NCBI GenBank assembly: GCA_036417435.1
Contig: CM070905.1
Coordinates: 19,817,592 to 19,881,591 of the forward strand
Direction of reading: 5' to 3'
From: Inia geoffrensis
Lineage: Eukaryota; Chordata; Mammalia; Artiodactyla; Iniidae
Length of the DNA stretch: 64,000 nt
Of the stretch, positions 11,800-25,049 are shown piece by piece. The notes beneath the pieces were generated by a model, which saw only the letters and a list, made by a program, of their open reading frames with translations, did not search any database and was not told the DNA's origin. The translations under genes were made by a program, and so were the position numbers. Position 1 is the first letter of the stretch; each line of letters starts with the position of its first letter.

Positions 11800-12120
11800 A
11801 GGGGGAATACCAGTCAGCAATAAAAGGGAAGAAATGTGAAGAATCTCAAGATTATGCTGAGCAAAAGAAGCCAGACGCAGGAGAATACACGCTATGAAGT
11901 TCTGTAACAGGTAAACATAATATATGGTGATAGATTTCAAATCAGTATTTGTTTGGGGCAATATGGGGTGGGGAGTATGGCCTATAAAGAAGCAGGAGAG
12001 AAGTCTCTGGGGCAATGGAAACATATTCAAGGATATATACGTTTGACAAAACTCACCGAACTAAAAATAATGCATTTTATGGTACGTAAATGCTAGCTCA
12101 ATAAATATGATTTTTGAAAC
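11800..12120 (+). mobile_element. Old L1 3' end
   Basis: Diverged L1M 3' UTR: 'gctgagcaaaagaagccaga', then 'caaaactcaccgaact' and 'gcattttatggtacgtaaat', ending near 12120. The SINE at 11587 lies just upstream, so part of the L1 may continue on its left. Confidence 0.7.
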
Positions 12121-12180
12121 AGGGAGGGGAGAAACAGGGCTATGTCCATCAATGAATACATGCAGTTAAATGTAAGAAAG

Positions 12181-14340
12181 GTACCATATTCCACCTAAAT
12201 GTTTATTTCTCAAAGGCCTGTTATTTTAGAAACGTGGTGACAGCATTTTAATTCCATTCTAATTTAATCAGGATAGTTAAGATTCAAAAATTCTGTTACT
12301 CTGTTTCTTCCTTAAATAAATCCATGAAGAGTCAAGCTTTTCAAATCATGACATCAAAACCCAAGTAAAGAAATCCCTCCTCAAACACAAGTTTCCTTTG
12401 CTTCCTTAGAATTCTAGTAACTTCATTTACTCCAAATCACCTGTTCAGAAAAAAACAAGAATTTCAGTTTCAATAAACAAGAACTAAGTCACTTTAGTTA
12501 GAGACTATTAGAAAAAGAGAAAATAAGGAACACAGGGCCCAAGAGGTCATTGTGAATGGATATGTGAGATGACACAGAAAGCAGAGAGAGAGAGATTTTT
12601 GCAACCCTGCCTTGAGAAAGATCAAGAGAGGAGGAAATGAACTGGGGCCTCTGAACATGTGGACATGTGACAGAGGAGGATGCTGATGAAGGCACAGGGG
12701 AGGTGGTGGAGGCCCTAACTTTTAAGTCATAAAATCAGAAAAGCATTGAACTTGGATGAAGTATTAGGCGAGGAGGGGAATGCCTTTGAGTGTGCATATT
12801 ATCTGTAATAAAATACAACAGATGTGCAAGCACCTCATTGATACTGTAGACTAGAAATATCCTGTAAAGTTCCTCAGAAGCAAGGGATGGTAAATGAAAA
12901 TTAATGAATCAATGTTATTCTTACTCCTAAAAGTACAGAGTATCATATTTTCTCTTTTTTATAGTAAAAACAAATCCACATATAAGCATTTTCATGGGTA
13001 TCCTCCTAACACATGTCCAAGCCATTTTTTCCCATAGTCTTAATAGAAAGTGCTTAGAACAAATGAACTTTAGAAACACTACTCACTGCTCTGTTTAAAA
13101 GCCCTTTAGAACTAAAGATCATTTTTTAATTACCCTCAAACTTTTATTTCTCATGCTTTTTGCTCCTTAGTTTTTCAGCTTCCATTTTAAGGTCTTAAAT
13201 TCTGAGAGGCTTCACTCAACCTTTTCCAAAGGCAATACTATCCTTTTGAGTTGCAGAGTCTGGATACAGAACACAAATACAGACACAGTTAAACTTAATG
13301 AAAAGACTGCCTTGTAGTTCTTGTGACGGCATTAATGATCCGGACCACTGCCTAGATTTTAAATTATATCTCATTCTTGCCCACAGTTTAGCATGTCCAT
13401 TTCTAGGCTTTTTTCCCTTTCTCATACAAGCAGCTGGGAATTAATGTCTGGGCTTAAATAACTTCCTACCAAAACCATGTTGTCCTACTGTGACTTTCTT
13501 TTTTATACCAATTAAGGTTATTCTTCATTCTAATTCTACCTCACAACATATACTTTCATATAAAAAGGTCACAAAATTATTTTAGTTAAATGTTAAGTAA
13601 TGAATGTTACATTACTCAATGATCAAGCCCTAACAACTTCACTTTAACAATCACATATGGTTATTTCCAATTACAGGCAAGAAAAATGAGTTAAGAGCTC
13701 GATCAAGCACCAACAGAACAGCCGCAACTGGGGCGAAATGTGAAGTGTATGTGCGCACATCACAACAGAGACAAGTATCTGTGTTTTCCCTTCAGTTTAC
13801 CTGCTTCTATGATAAGCATTAGATGGATATTAAGTATCTTTAAAGAATTGTGGCATCATCTCATCTACTTAATACAGGATGGAAGAAACACTCAAATTCA
13901 AATACTACCAACAAGCATACGGCCCAAGTTCCCAGCTCATATCCATTCATATTCATCTATTCTGGTGCTGCTATAACAGTCATTATGACAGACACTGGTA
14001 GAACCTATAAATTCTGAGGTTTTCTAATGAAGTAACATCTCATTTGTACTCAACAGTGATAAGACAGCCCAACTATTTTACTTATCCACATAATTGACCT
14101 GATCAATCATACACGGTGTTTTATTTGCACATTTAATCTCGAAAAATTCCAAGTGGACTTGACTGATATAAAGAAGTTTGGAGCATCAAAGAAGAGTCAG
14201 ATCTATCTGTCAGCTCATATTATCCTCAAGGACAGAGATTCTAACAACAAGAATCCATAAATGAAAGAAATGCCAAGATGGGAAATGTAAACAGTTCCGT
14301 GTTCTCAAGCTTTAAAAGGTAACAAAGCATGAATATGAAC
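12181..14340. other. Unassigned EXOC4 intron 2 sequence
   Basis: AT-rich intronic DNA. I see no recognisable repeat, RNA gene or convincing ORF. A purine-rich block lies at about 12500-12720. Confidence 0.5.
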
Positions 14341-14344
14341 ATCT

Positions 14345-14975
14345 TCATCTGCCTTGGCCCCCACTAAAATCTCTTCTCAGTATAGCAGCTAGAGTGGCCC
14401 TTTTCACATGTTAGACACATCGTGCCGTTCTTGTGCTCAAAACTTACAATGATTTCCACACACCCAGAGTTAAAATCAAAGTCCTTACAGCAATCAAGAC
14501 CCCAGTGACCTGACCCACTCTGCCACACCTCACCCACCAGCGCTCTCGTCTCCCTCTGCCACTCTCCCCACTTCTCACTGTGCTCCAGCTCCAACCTTGC
14601 TGCTCCCCCAAATTCCAATCATGTTCTTGCTTGAGGATCTTTCTGTACCTGCTCTTCCTTCTTCCTGGGGTGCTTTTCCGGACTCTCCCTCACCTTCTTC
14701 TAGTGTTGGCTTGAATATAACTTCAGGGAAGCCTTCCCTGACCACTCTGTTCAAAACAGCAACTCCCTATTCTCCTTCCTTGCTTTTTTTTAAATTTTAT
14801 TCTAAGCACAGCATTTCTTACCATCTGTTATACCCTCTTACTAATTGACAGCCTGCCTTTCTTGACTAGAATGTAAACTCCACGAGGACAGGAATTTTTG
14901 TCTGTTTTACTCACTTCTATACCCCAGGACCCAGACCACTGCTCAGCACAAAACAAACACTTAATATAGAGACAA
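14345..14975 (+). mobile_element. L2 LINE 3' region
   Basis: Ancient L2 in sense: 'aaaatcaaagtccttaca', 'tgacctgacccactctgcc', 'ggaagccttccctgaccactc', 'tagaatgtaaactccacgagg' and 'ccaggacccagaccactgctcagcac' appear in the L2 order. Confidence 0.85.
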
Positions 14976-14999
14976 AATCAATGTTGCTAAACATCATCT

Positions 15000-15150
15000 A
15001 TTTGTTTTCCTGTGTCTTCCCACTAGCATGTAAGCCCCATGAGGACAGGGACTGGTATTTTCCACTACATGGAAATCTAAAACAGGTTTCAGTATTGAAA
15101 CCACCACCAGCACATAGCTGGCACTCAACAAATATTTATTGAGTGAATCC
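15000..15150 (+). mobile_element. Second L2 3' end fragment
   Basis: A further L2-type terminus repeats the landmarks seen just upstream: 'actagcatgtaagccccatg', then 'agcacatagctggcactcaa' and 'aaatatttattgagtgaat'. It is adjacent to and in the same orientation as the preceding L2. Confidence 0.8.
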
Positions 15151-16918
15151 TCATTCCATTCTTTTGGCAGAGAGCAGAAAGAAAATGTCAACTCAGATTC
15201 ACACATTCTCAACATCTTGCTTGGCTCTCAAATAATGTAAACCAATGATTACTGAATCATCCCCATTTTTATTTTAAAAATATACATACCTTTATTCTGT
15301 ATACAATCTAAAGTGCAATTAAAAACCAAAACTGACAGGCAAAGTTTAGTGAGGAAACATCAGTGCTTCCTTGGTGATAAGAAACAGACTTTCACGGTAC
15401 AAAACTGTCAAATTATACAATAAAAACAAATTCCCTTTCATGTTTCCCCAAAATTTTCTTCTCCCATTTATCAACTATCAAAGTCTTTCTTGAAAAGACA
15501 TTTAGCCCTTTATTTTTCTCTTGCCAATATTGAGGCTAGTTCATAATACTGAGATATTATGTGACATTTACTTTCTTGACAACTGTCTGATATAATAAAA
15601 AAAAATTTTTTATTGTTTCCTTTTGCTCAAAACTCCAGCATACTTGAAAATGAGGAGGACAGTGAAAAGACTGGCTACTAAAACAAATGTGAAATAATGA
15701 AGATAAGACTCTCTTTTTCAGTACCAGCAAACACTCTTCGTTTGGGCAAAGATACTGTTAACTCAGAGTGATAGGGAGTCAAGGCAGAGACCACTGCAGT
15801 GCCTCCCTTGAGATTAGGACAAAGTCCTTCCAGTCAAGCACACTCATCAGAAAACACCAATACCAAGAGGTCCTTCACTCTTACTGTGATTACCCGAGGC
15901 AAAGCCAGAAGGTCAGCAGCTTTACAGATTCACTTTCTGACCCCTCTTGAGCTTAGTATATTGGGTCAAAATGGACTATGGTTCACTTTAAATGTAGAGC
16001 TACTGATCTATAGCTTTACCTAGTTTCACCAATAAATCCACAGGATGAACTCACCACTTGTAAAGGCTAAGAATTATAGAATTCCTTTAGAAAATGCCCA
16101 GTTAATTTTAAAATGTAAAGCGGTCACCACATTGCTTCAAAAAAGGTTAAGAACCTACTGATTGTGGAACTGCACTCTTCAAGGCTGAAACTCACATATG
16201 ACAGCATTCTTAGAAGAATCATTTAGGTACCTATTACCAAATCATAAGGTCTAGAAGGCAGGGAAGAAAACATGTGAGGAGACCGTAGGCACAGCCACCA
16301 CTGGGCAGGTACATCCAGAGAATTCCCGAACCAATCAAATAGCACAGGGCAGCACGCTCCGAATGGCCTATGCAGCCCTCTGGCCACAGAGGTGCTTGAA
16401 GGTCAGCTGCTGAGCACTAAGGAGGGGAGCCAGCACGAGGCTCTGCATCTCTCGGCCCAATACCAAACAAGAGGCAACTGGTATGTTGGGGTTCTGCAAA
16501 ATATCTCATGTGCAAAGAAATGTGGGGCTACTACTTAAAAGATGTCTGAAAACCAGCATCAAGGACCTCAGAGCAGGGAGACCAGAGTTCAAATCCTAAA
16601 TTTGTTGAGTGGGGAACAGACATAATTCTGCCTGGCAAGGAATCAGTGCCCAGTAAGTGGGAGCAATTGATTTATCAGAGAGCAGTAATACAAGGTATTA
16701 AAGGAGTGACCCTCAAAATACATAGCCAAGAACCACATAACTATGATATGACAGTATATAACCTTTATTTGATCAGTTCATCCCTTGGCCAAATATAAAA
16801 AATACCCCTTATGAACCCACTTTATCCTTTAAGAACTAAAGATGTGGCACCCAGGAACCAAAAGCTTTTCAAAGACCAACCACAGAAGGAAGGGGGGAGG
16901 GGAGGGAGGGAAGGAAGC
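15151..16918. other. Unassigned EXOC4 intron 2 sequence
   Basis: Apart from A/T runs near 15600 and a (GGGA)-rich purine tract at about 16880-16930, nothing is recognised. Confidence 0.45.
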
Positions 16919-16936
16919 AAAGAAGAAAGGAACCAA

Positions 16937-17191
16937 CTTCTGCCTTGCAAACCAGAAATAGAGACACAGATGTAGAGAACAAATGTATGGACACCAAGGG
17001 GGGAAAGCAGGGTGGGTGGGTAGTGGTGGGATGAATTGGGAGATTGGGATTGACATATATACACTCATATGTATAAAATAGATAACTAATAAGAACCTGC
17101 TGTATAGCACAAGGAACTCCACTTCGCTGTACAGTAGAAACTAAAACAACATTGTAAAACAACTATACCCCAATAAAAAAAAAAAAAAAAA
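16937..17191 (+). mobile_element. 5'-truncated L1 3' end, relatively young
   Basis: A 255-bp cetartiodactyl L1 3' terminus contains 'aacctgctgtatagcacaagg' and 'aacaacattgtaaaacaac', and ends ccccaataaaa plus a long A tail. An 18-bp duplication aaagaagaaaggaaccaa flanks it at 16919-16936 and 17192-17209, so this is a discrete truncated retrotransposition event. Confidence 0.92.
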
Positions 17192-17674
17192 AAAGAAGAA
17201 AGGAACCAAGAGGGAAGAAGGAGAGGAAGAGAGAAGGGAGAAAGAAAAAGAGTGAAAGAAAAACAGCTCCAAAATATGAAAGACAATTACAAAATAAAAA
17301 TTAATGCATGCTTGTCACTACTAAAGAATAATATTCAAGAGCTTCAGTATTCATAAATATTTATATTTAAATAATTTGTGAGTTAGATTTTTTTCTCAAA
17401 AACCACCAAGAATGTACAGTGACTGCAGAGAAATCACAACCAACTTCAAATGGGGTGACACTCAAAACCAAAAATTTTTTTTATTTTCAACTGCTACGGC
17501 AATACACACACACAATGTGTGACATGAGCACAATAAATACATTTAATACATTATAACGAGAGCCTCTAACAATAAAAGGCCCTAGAGTCTTAAAACAGCT
17601 CCCCTTTTAGGCTTCCTCAAGTTGAGGCCATCTCCTCTGTGCCATTTCATACTGCAGTGAAAAGTAATGGCAGA

Positions 17675-18031
17675 GGGACTTCCCTGGTAGAGCAGCAGTT
17701 AAGAATCCGCCTGCCAACGCAGGGGACGTGGGTTCGATCCCTGGTCCAGGAAGATCCCACATGCCACAGAGCAACTAAGCCCCTGTGCCAAAACTACTGA
17801 ACCTGCACTCTACAGCCCGCGAGCCACAACTACTGAGCCTGTGTGCCACAACTACTGAGTCCACACACCTAGAGTCCGTGCTCTGCAACGAGAAAAGCCA
17901 CCGCAATGAGAAGTCCGCATACCACCACAAAGAGTAGGCCCCACTCACCGCAACTAGAGAAAGCCTGCACACAGCAAGGAAGACCCAACGCAGCCAAACT
18001 AAATAAATAAATAAATTTATTTAAAAAAAAA
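17675..18031 (+). mobile_element. Long CHR-type tRNA-derived SINE
   Basis: Forward long form, gggacttccctggtagagc to aaataaataaataaattt. The 16-bp duplication gaaaagtaatggcaga lies at 17659-17674 and 18032-18047. It inserted about 230 bp from EXOC4 exon 2. Confidence 0.95.
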
Positions 18032-18263
18032 GAAAAGTAATGGCAGAAGCCAAGGATCAGACTTAAGGGAGAAAAGAAGCAAGGCCAGATGCCCTCTGTG
18101 ATCCTCTGCATCCTAGCTTTCCAGAAACCTGCAAAACTCCTGCAAAGCATCAGTATGAATCACTTGTTAAGGTGGTTACCACTACCAGGGCACCTCCAAG
18201 CTATAACACCTAGACTAATGGTAGATGCAACAATCACCAGATATTAGAAGGATGGAGGCTTAC

Positions 18264-18453
18264 CTGTTTTATTTTGTTTCGGGAGCTGGTGATGCGCTCT
18301 GTGATGCTCTGGTACGTGCGAATGGCTGTCGTCAATTCTGTGTAGTGCTGCACAATCAGTTCATCCAGGTCACGATCACATTTCTCATAGGCTTCTTCAA
18401 GACGCCCCTTCTCATTTTCTCTGTCTTCAACATCATCACTGGTAGACAGGGTC
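18264..18453 (-). CDS. EXOC4: EXOC4 coding exon 2 (residues 29-92)
   Basis: The 190-bp exon is bounded on the minus strand by acceptor TTTACCAG and donor GTAAGC. With AG from exon 1 it encodes 64 residues, beginning [20 protein letters not shown] and ending SSRNKIKQ. The segment is rich in charged heptads ([19 protein letters not shown]), matching the N-terminal Sec8 coiled-coil region used in exocyst core assembly. It ends in phase 0, so the next codon starts exon 3. The one difference I recall from human is Ser for Asn in the ITNSR segment. No stops or frameshifts are present. Open-frame extensions on either side (IYSVFT upstream, VSLHPSNIW downstream) are intronic. Confidence 0.97.
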
Positions 18454-18804
18454 CTGGTAAAGACAGAATATATCAAGCTGAGGCAAACTTAAAACCCAAA
18501 AGTAGATGAAAGATGAGTTAGTCAAAGAGAGCACATTCACCTCACTAATTAGGAAATGAAACAAGTTACTAAGAGAAAATATGAAACGGTCTGCACAGTA
18601 AATTCCAGTAGCCTATCTAAATGGATTTATTGGTTGCCAATCCAAGGAGTCTTTCTCTTCACTTTTCCCCTTGGCATAATCAGGTAACAGGCAGCATGAG
18701 CTCTGCAAGAACCTGGGTAGGTCTTGAATTCAAGTACTTGCATTCCCCTTACCAGTGACAAGTCTGGCCAATGAGACCTAAGGACTTCTAGGAGTAGTTT
18801 TCTT

Positions 18805-19135
18805 TTTCTTTTTATAAAATGATACTTTATTTATTTATTTATTTTATTTATTTTTGGCTACTTTGGGTCCTCGTTGCAGCAAACAAGCTTTCTCTAGTTG
18901 CGGCAAGCGGGGGCTACTCTTCGTTGCAGAACATGGGCTCTAGGCGTGCAGGCTCAGTAGTTGTGGCTCACGGGCTCAGTAGTTGTGTCTCGCGGGCTCT
19001 ATCTAGAGCGCAGGCTCAGTAGTTGTGGCACACAGGCCCAGGTGCTCCACGGCATGTGGGATCTTCCCAGAGCAGGGCTCAAACCCGTGCTCCCTGCATT
19101 GGCAGGCGATTTTTACTGTGCCACCAGGGAAGCCC
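18805..19135 (-). mobile_element. Long CHR-type tRNA-derived SINE
   Basis: A reverse long form has a ttatttatttatttatttt tail on the left and the head ccaccagggaagccc on the right. The 17-bp duplication ctaggagtagttttctt lies at 18788-18804 and 19136-19152. Confidence 0.95.
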
Positions 19136-19152
19136 CTAGGAGTAGTTTTCTT

Positions 19153-21250
19153 GCAAGAAGGTTAACAGGAAGCAGGTCCCTTTTCCCAACACCGGGTATT
19201 GTTATACAAAACTAAGATAATCGTACATTAGCCATACTATAATCCTGGAAGGGGAAGCCAAGAAAACTGCCAAGGTACTGCTATTACATCACTGGGCCAC
19301 TAAAGCTGCCAACCCACAGGTGCCTTACAGAGGGACTCCCTGTTAGGGGAGATAATAAATATCCATTGTTTAAGTCACTTTTGCTTGGTCTTCTTTTATA
19401 TATAGCCCCAAGCATACTTACTATAAAATTGCTTCTACACTGAGGAACCGCCTTCCAAACAGTTCATTCAAATGTCCTGAATTTAGTACAGAGCCCCCCA
19501 GCGGCCTGGAAATAAGGTCACAGTCATTCTAAAATCCACTACAACAAGACAGCAATATCAGCTATACTACAAGGCAGTTCCTGCATTTACTATTCTTCCA
19601 ACAGCACTAACAAGATTGATACAAATCAACAATAAGCAGGGAATGAGATAGATACACTTATTAAAAATCTTTCAGTAACTTAGTTTGATACATGAACCAC
19701 AGATCTTGTTTCCTCTTTTATCCTTCTTCGATATTTTTTTTTTAATTTAGTGTTATAATCAGTAACAAAGAAACCTTTTTCTCTTATCTGTTGGCTGCGG
19801 TAATTTAGTTTCATTAAATTCCCTCAGATTTGTCAGCTTATACATTCAGCATACTTTATTTCATTTATCTTTTTTAATTTAGGGAGGGCGTAGTTTAGGC
19901 TCTCAATGATGGATGCAATCAATTATAAGTCCATCATTAGAACTGCTTTCAGAGATCGTCTGTCAGCAAATCAGTCACATATCCCCTTCCAGATTTTTGC
20001 AAGCAAAAATACTGTACAACAGTCTTCTCCAAAATGTCATTTAGAGTGAAAGAACCTAATTCATGAGTCACATAATATATAAAACTTATCTCCCAATTTA
20101 GAGGGCGATTCAGCAGGCCAGTCTCTGGCTTCAATCTAACCTCAAAAAAGAAGTTTGCAAGTGTGTTAGGGATGTCAAGAGACGGGGCCCAGCATGAAAT
20201 GGGAAGCAGGAGGGATAGAAATGGAAGGAAGGAGAAGGCGAAGCCTGTGAGGGCTACAGGATACACTCCAGGCAACACACTGGGAACCCCAAGACTTGAA
20301 GGAAGGCCTTTACTATGCCAGATCCTGTGTCCTCCTCTGTCAACTGGTAAGCCTACACCAGACTACCTCCAAGCTTACTTTCAGGTAGAAAATACCACAC
20401 AAGCATTTGACTCATAAAGTAAGTCAGAGTAGAGAACTTAGGGGGAATTTGGTTTCAAAGAGAGAGCTACCAATATACTACTTGCAGTATTTGGCTACAG
20501 GGTGGCTAAGTATATCATCCCGTTGTTTCTGTGATATATAACTTTGCTCTTTAAATCTGAAACCTTCCAGGCTGTTAATCTAAAGTAAAGCACAATCAGA
20601 AAATGCCTTCAATTTATCAAGTGTCCCAAAGGGAATAGTTCCCAGAAATTGAACTACTATTTCCCCCCTTTCACAGCAAATGGCCACAGACTTTTCAGAG
20701 CTACACTGGATCAGTTTGCCATCTTTATGACGCTTCGCATGATTTCCTCCCCACCACCGTTTGTGGAAGGAAACACGCCAAGCATTTCACGTTGTTTACA
20801 TTAACTAGTAGAATTACCATCAAGGAAGATGTCAGGCTGAGAGAGAGGACACCTTCTCGGGCATCAGTAGTCACTGTAACGCATTACCATAGTATTAGGA
20901 ATTATTTAGAAAACAGAAAGGGTTACTAAAATGAAGATGAGAAAGTTGGGCCTATAGGGGGTTTTAGCTCCTATTTTCAGAGAAAATATTTATGTAAGGA
21001 AATAGCCTGTGCCATGTTTGCCCCACATTTGAAATTCATCCTCTTGATGTAAACTGGGCTGAATGACATTTTGCCTTTAGTCAAAAATACTTACATAGGA
21101 GAACTCTGAGAGGACAAAACCATTAAAGTTTTTTTTCTTTTTAATTAGAGAAAAGGAAGGCAGCGATAATAGCCACTAATATCTAGAGGCTGCACATTTT
21201 ATAGAAAGTATGTTTAATCCTCAGAAAAGCCCACTGGAGGGGGTCCTGTG
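19153..21250. other. Unassigned EXOC4 intron 1 sequence
   Basis: No transposon or gene recognised. The part around 20640-20830 is of mixed composition without repeats. Confidence 0.45.
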
Positions 21251-21274
21251 GTTATCCTCCCTCTCCCTTTATTT

Positions 21275-21626
21275 TTTAATAAGTTTATTTATTTATCATT
21301 TATTTTTGGCTGCGTTGGGTCTTCGTTGCTGCGAGCAGGCTTTCTCTAGTTGTGGCGAGCGAGGGCTACTCTTCGTTGCGGTGTGCAGCTTCTCATTGCT
21401 GTGGCTTCTCTTGCTGCAGAGCATGGGCTCTAGGCACTCGGGCTTCAGTAGTTGTGGCACGTGGGCTCAGCAGTTGTGGCTCGAGGGCTCTAGAGCTTAG
21501 GCTCAGTAGTTGTGGCACACGGGCTTAGTTGCTCTGCAGCATGTGGGATCTTCCCAGGTCAGGGCTCGAACCCGTGTCCCCTGTATTGGCAGGTGGATTC
21601 TTAACCACTGCACCACCAGGAAAGCC
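21275..21626 (-). mobile_element. Long CHR-type tRNA-derived SINE
   Basis: A reverse long form runs from tttatttatttatcattta through 'ggctgcgttgggtcttcgtt' to the head ccaccaggaaagcccc. Flanking pyrimidine-rich sequence cctccctctcccttta / ccctccctccccctttt is a probable diverged target duplication. Confidence 0.93.
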
Positions 21627-21739
21627 CCCTCCCTCCCCCTTTTTATAGGAGAGGCATGAGATTTGACCTCCCACTTCACTCCTCCATACTGTCAAGAAAT
21701 GCAAAGTCTGAGACTTTATGCCTACTTAGAAGCTAACAA

Positions 21740-22130
21740 GTTAGCCTGCCACAGTTTCACGGATGCTGGGGGAAGTCACAAAACTCCAGGGTGGGTCAGA
21801 AGCTCAGGACTTTATTAGTCATAGCACAGCAAGTAACACGAGCATCAGCATATTTGTAGCAGGCCCCCTGCCCCCAAGTCCCATGGGCGTTGGAAGGATG
21901 GGCCCAAATGGATGCCTACACATGCTGAGTTGCTGGAGAGGAGCCCTGAGCTTAAACATGCCTGCTTAAAGGCAGTAAACATGCCTGCCCTTTGCTCTGG
22001 AAAGGTTATCTCTATCTTCCAAACATGTCAAACAAACATCCTTGACAGTCTAAAACAAAGGGCACCCGTACTTTGCTCACAAGAACTTCAGAAACACAAC
22101 CTTCCCAAGGAGAATCGTCTCCCAACAAAA
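21740..22130 (-). mobile_element. Probable solo endogenous-retrovirus LTR, unclassified
   Basis: Read on the minus strand, the block has an AATAAA polyadenylation signal in 'gactaataaagtcctgagc'. A GC-balanced U5-like tail follows and a U3-like segment precedes it. This order fits an LTR, but I cannot name the family or find a clean target duplication. No viral coding sequence adjoins it. Confidence 0.4.
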
Positions 22131-22829
22131 ATGAAACCTAATTCATTGGGTTCCTCCAGGGACTGCATGGTGTCAAGCAATAGTAGACCATAAACGAAGA
22201 TTCATTTCCAACCTGTTTTCTTTTCTGCAAAGTGAGACCAGAAATACAATGCCTCCCACAATAAACATCTGCAAAATGAATGAATGATAGACCATAAAAG
22301 CAGACTATCCCTAGGGAGAAAGTTCCCACACATGCTACCAAAACGCAGCAAAATTCAGTGTAGGATTATCCTACTTTAAGCAAGTCACTTGACCTGAACT
22401 GAGAGCATGGTAGAAGAGAACGTCTGTCGTCTAGCTCACCCCACTAGCCAGGTCAGGAACTTCTCCTCGGCCTTCTAAGCCTCTGTGCAAGGGAAACCTC
22501 ACTGGCCCACAAAGCCATTCACTGCAATTTTGAACTGCTCTACTTGTTACAAGGTCTTTCATTAACATAAAGCAAAATCAGCCTCTTTGTAATTTCTACC
22601 CATTGATCCTAGTTCCACCTATTTCAGCAACATAAAATAAGTCTATTCCCTCTTTCATAAAGCCTCTCTTTAAATGGTAAAGGACTCAATAGTTTTTTTC
22701 TCACCTTCAGCACCTCCAATTTCTTCATCTGTTTCTTCCACAACATGGCAGCCCACCAGCCTTGTTACTTTCTTCTGAAGTTCCCTTGAAAATGGGTAAC
22801 ACTCACATAGGACTTACTACATTAATCTA

Positions 22830-22990
22830 AGTGGTTTATATGTAATAATTTATTCCAGACAACACCTGTGGAGTAGGTGCCATTGTCCCCCCTCTTCTTA
22901 CGAATGAAGGTTGAGTTGTGCATTTGAAGCACAGAATTTTTAAGTAGCAGAGCCAGGCCTCAAACCTGGAGAGTCTGGTTCTTAAAAGGT
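22830..22990 (-). repeat. MIR SINE fragment
   Basis: Reverse MIR: 'ggtgccattgtcccccctc', 'agtagcagagccaggcctcaa' and 'acctggagagtctggttct' are in the expected order. Confidence 0.75.
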
Positions 22991-23329
22991 TCCCTATCCT
23001 GCCTCAAGATGTGGTACTCAGAACTGACACAACATACTTCTAATATGGTGTGACCATCCAAACAGAAACAGGTTTTATATCCCATAATATAGGCACTCTA
23101 TTTCTAATCATGTAACCTAAAACTACACAGCATTTTTTTTGTAAATGTTGAGTCCAAAAATGATCCAAGATCCCTTTGACTGTAAGTACAGACAATCTAT
23201 CTCTCACTCACCCTCTACTTGGGAGATTTTAAAACTAAATGCACAAATTTACATGCATTCCTGTGTCCCACATTTTGGGAAAAGAAGGTCAAAAGTGAGG
23301 CACAGGATATAAATTACTGCATGTCTATT

Positions 23330-23545
23330 ATACACCAAACAATGCAGTAGTTATTTTGTACACATAGTTCAAGGTGACTCTCAAAATGGTCTGGTGAGAT
23401 AGTATCACCACCTTTTTACAGATCAAGAATCAAAGGAACAGAGAGATAAAGTTGCACACATGCACACAGCTAACATCAAAAATGAAATTAAAGCTAAGTA
23501 TACTTGACGCCAAAACCCATGCCCTTTCCACTACACATGCTGTGA
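23330..23545 (-). repeat. MIR SINE fragment
   Basis: Reverse MIR: 'cacctttttacagatcaag', 'agagataaagttgcacac' and 'catgccctttccactac' are landmarks of the antisense MIR. Confidence 0.7.
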
Positions 23546-24540
23546 AACCTACTTTCCTGCCTTCAGCTCCTGAGCTGCAGTACTGCAGCCTAATCAAGCT
23601 ACAGCCCACATGTCAAGAGAGGAGTGAACAGCTAGAGATGTCAACAGAGCACTTGGCAGCTTTTTCAGTAGTAACAGTCTTGAATCTGGACAAGAAGGTA
23701 CAAAAAGCATGAGCTAAAAGAAGGCATGGAGCAGAGGAGAAACTATTTGAAGTTGCCATCCCAATATGCCTTCAAGTTACTGAATCATTCTTTAGAGCTT
23801 TTTCCATTCCTATCTCAAAAATCATTATGCTTTACAAACTATTGCCAAGTTCATGGATGAACATAAAAGCGTAGACTGCAGTTAAGCTGGACACAGACAT
23901 CTCTGGATCACTAAGAATTTTTCACTAAGACAGCTCTGGCATTTGCATGATGAATTACATCACTAACCATGACTAATTAATCCCAGGAAGGAATTTATTT
24001 ACCCAGTGGACTAAAAGGACCACAGTACCCATGCTAAGCTATTGTTAACAACACCTCATAGGAACACAAAGGTTAAATGGGTCTAGTGAATTTACAACTA
24101 CCAGCTCCAAGAAAGCCCTATAAACAAGCATAAAAACCCAGGGGAAATACCTACAGGTCTGAAATGAAATTTGTCAGTTTCCTTTTTGATACCAGCTTCT
24201 GTATTTCAGTGTAGCCGGTCAAGTGTTTTGAAAGGAAAATAACTAGTCACTGTTAACTGGCTCCTTCTATGGAACAATTTTGCTTTCACTTTGGACTTAA
24301 TAGAGTAATGGAGTCCAGACAGGAGAAAGTACACAAAAGTCGATATTGCTCTTTAAAAAAGACAAAAACAAGATCAAATAAAAGAAAAAGCACACCTATG
24401 AAAACAGGGTTAGTCACCCAAAGGTAACCTATCGCTCAAGAGAAACAATAACCTCCAGTCAAAGGCAGAATAAGATGAAAAAACAAATCTAGAATACTAC
24501 CATTAGGAATACTGCAGAAGTGTCTTGCTTCTGACCAAAT
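23546..24540. other. Unassigned EXOC4 intron 1 sequence
   Basis: Nothing recognised on either strand. Confidence 0.45.
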
Positions 24541-24544
24541 AATG

Positions 24545-24735
24545 TCAAGCATGAGGCGCCTGCAACTTTCAAGCTCTTTGACCTTGGGCAAGTCACTTAA
24601 CATGTCTGGGCCTGTTTCTTTCCTTGTCAAACAGACAAGGTAAGAGAACCTGCCTCACCAGGTTATCGTGAGGATTGGAGAGGTGTTTGAATGTGCTCTG
24701 TAAAATATAAGGTGCCCTCAATGTGTGGGCTGACA
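24545..24735 (+). repeat. MIR SINE
   Basis: Forward MIR with 'tttgaccttgggcaagtcac', the strongly conserved core, then 'caccaggttatcgtgagg' and the 3' portion. Confidence 0.85.
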
Positions 24736-25049
24736 CGTTATTAGGAACAAAATCAATCATTTGTGAATCACAACATTTTTAGCCCAAATCCCCTAAAGCC
24801 TCCCCCAGTGGAAAATTCCTGAGGATATTTATGAACTGAGACCAGACCTTTTCTCTATATTCTTATGGTGCCTGGTACATTAAGAGCTTAGATAAAGCTA
24901 AATAATGAGCAGCAGCAAGATGCAGGACCTGAAGAGGTCATGGAGGGTAGTTTACCTGCCTTAAGAAACAACTGCAACTAGACTATCTCACACAAATAAA
25001 CGTCAGTTCAAAAATCTATAGGAGAGGACAAGCAATGGTTACAATGACC

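Noticed and set aside
16822..17286. Overlapping serine/proline/phenylalanine-rich minus frames
   Set aside because: They are antisense of an L1 3' end and the adjacent purine-rich tracts.
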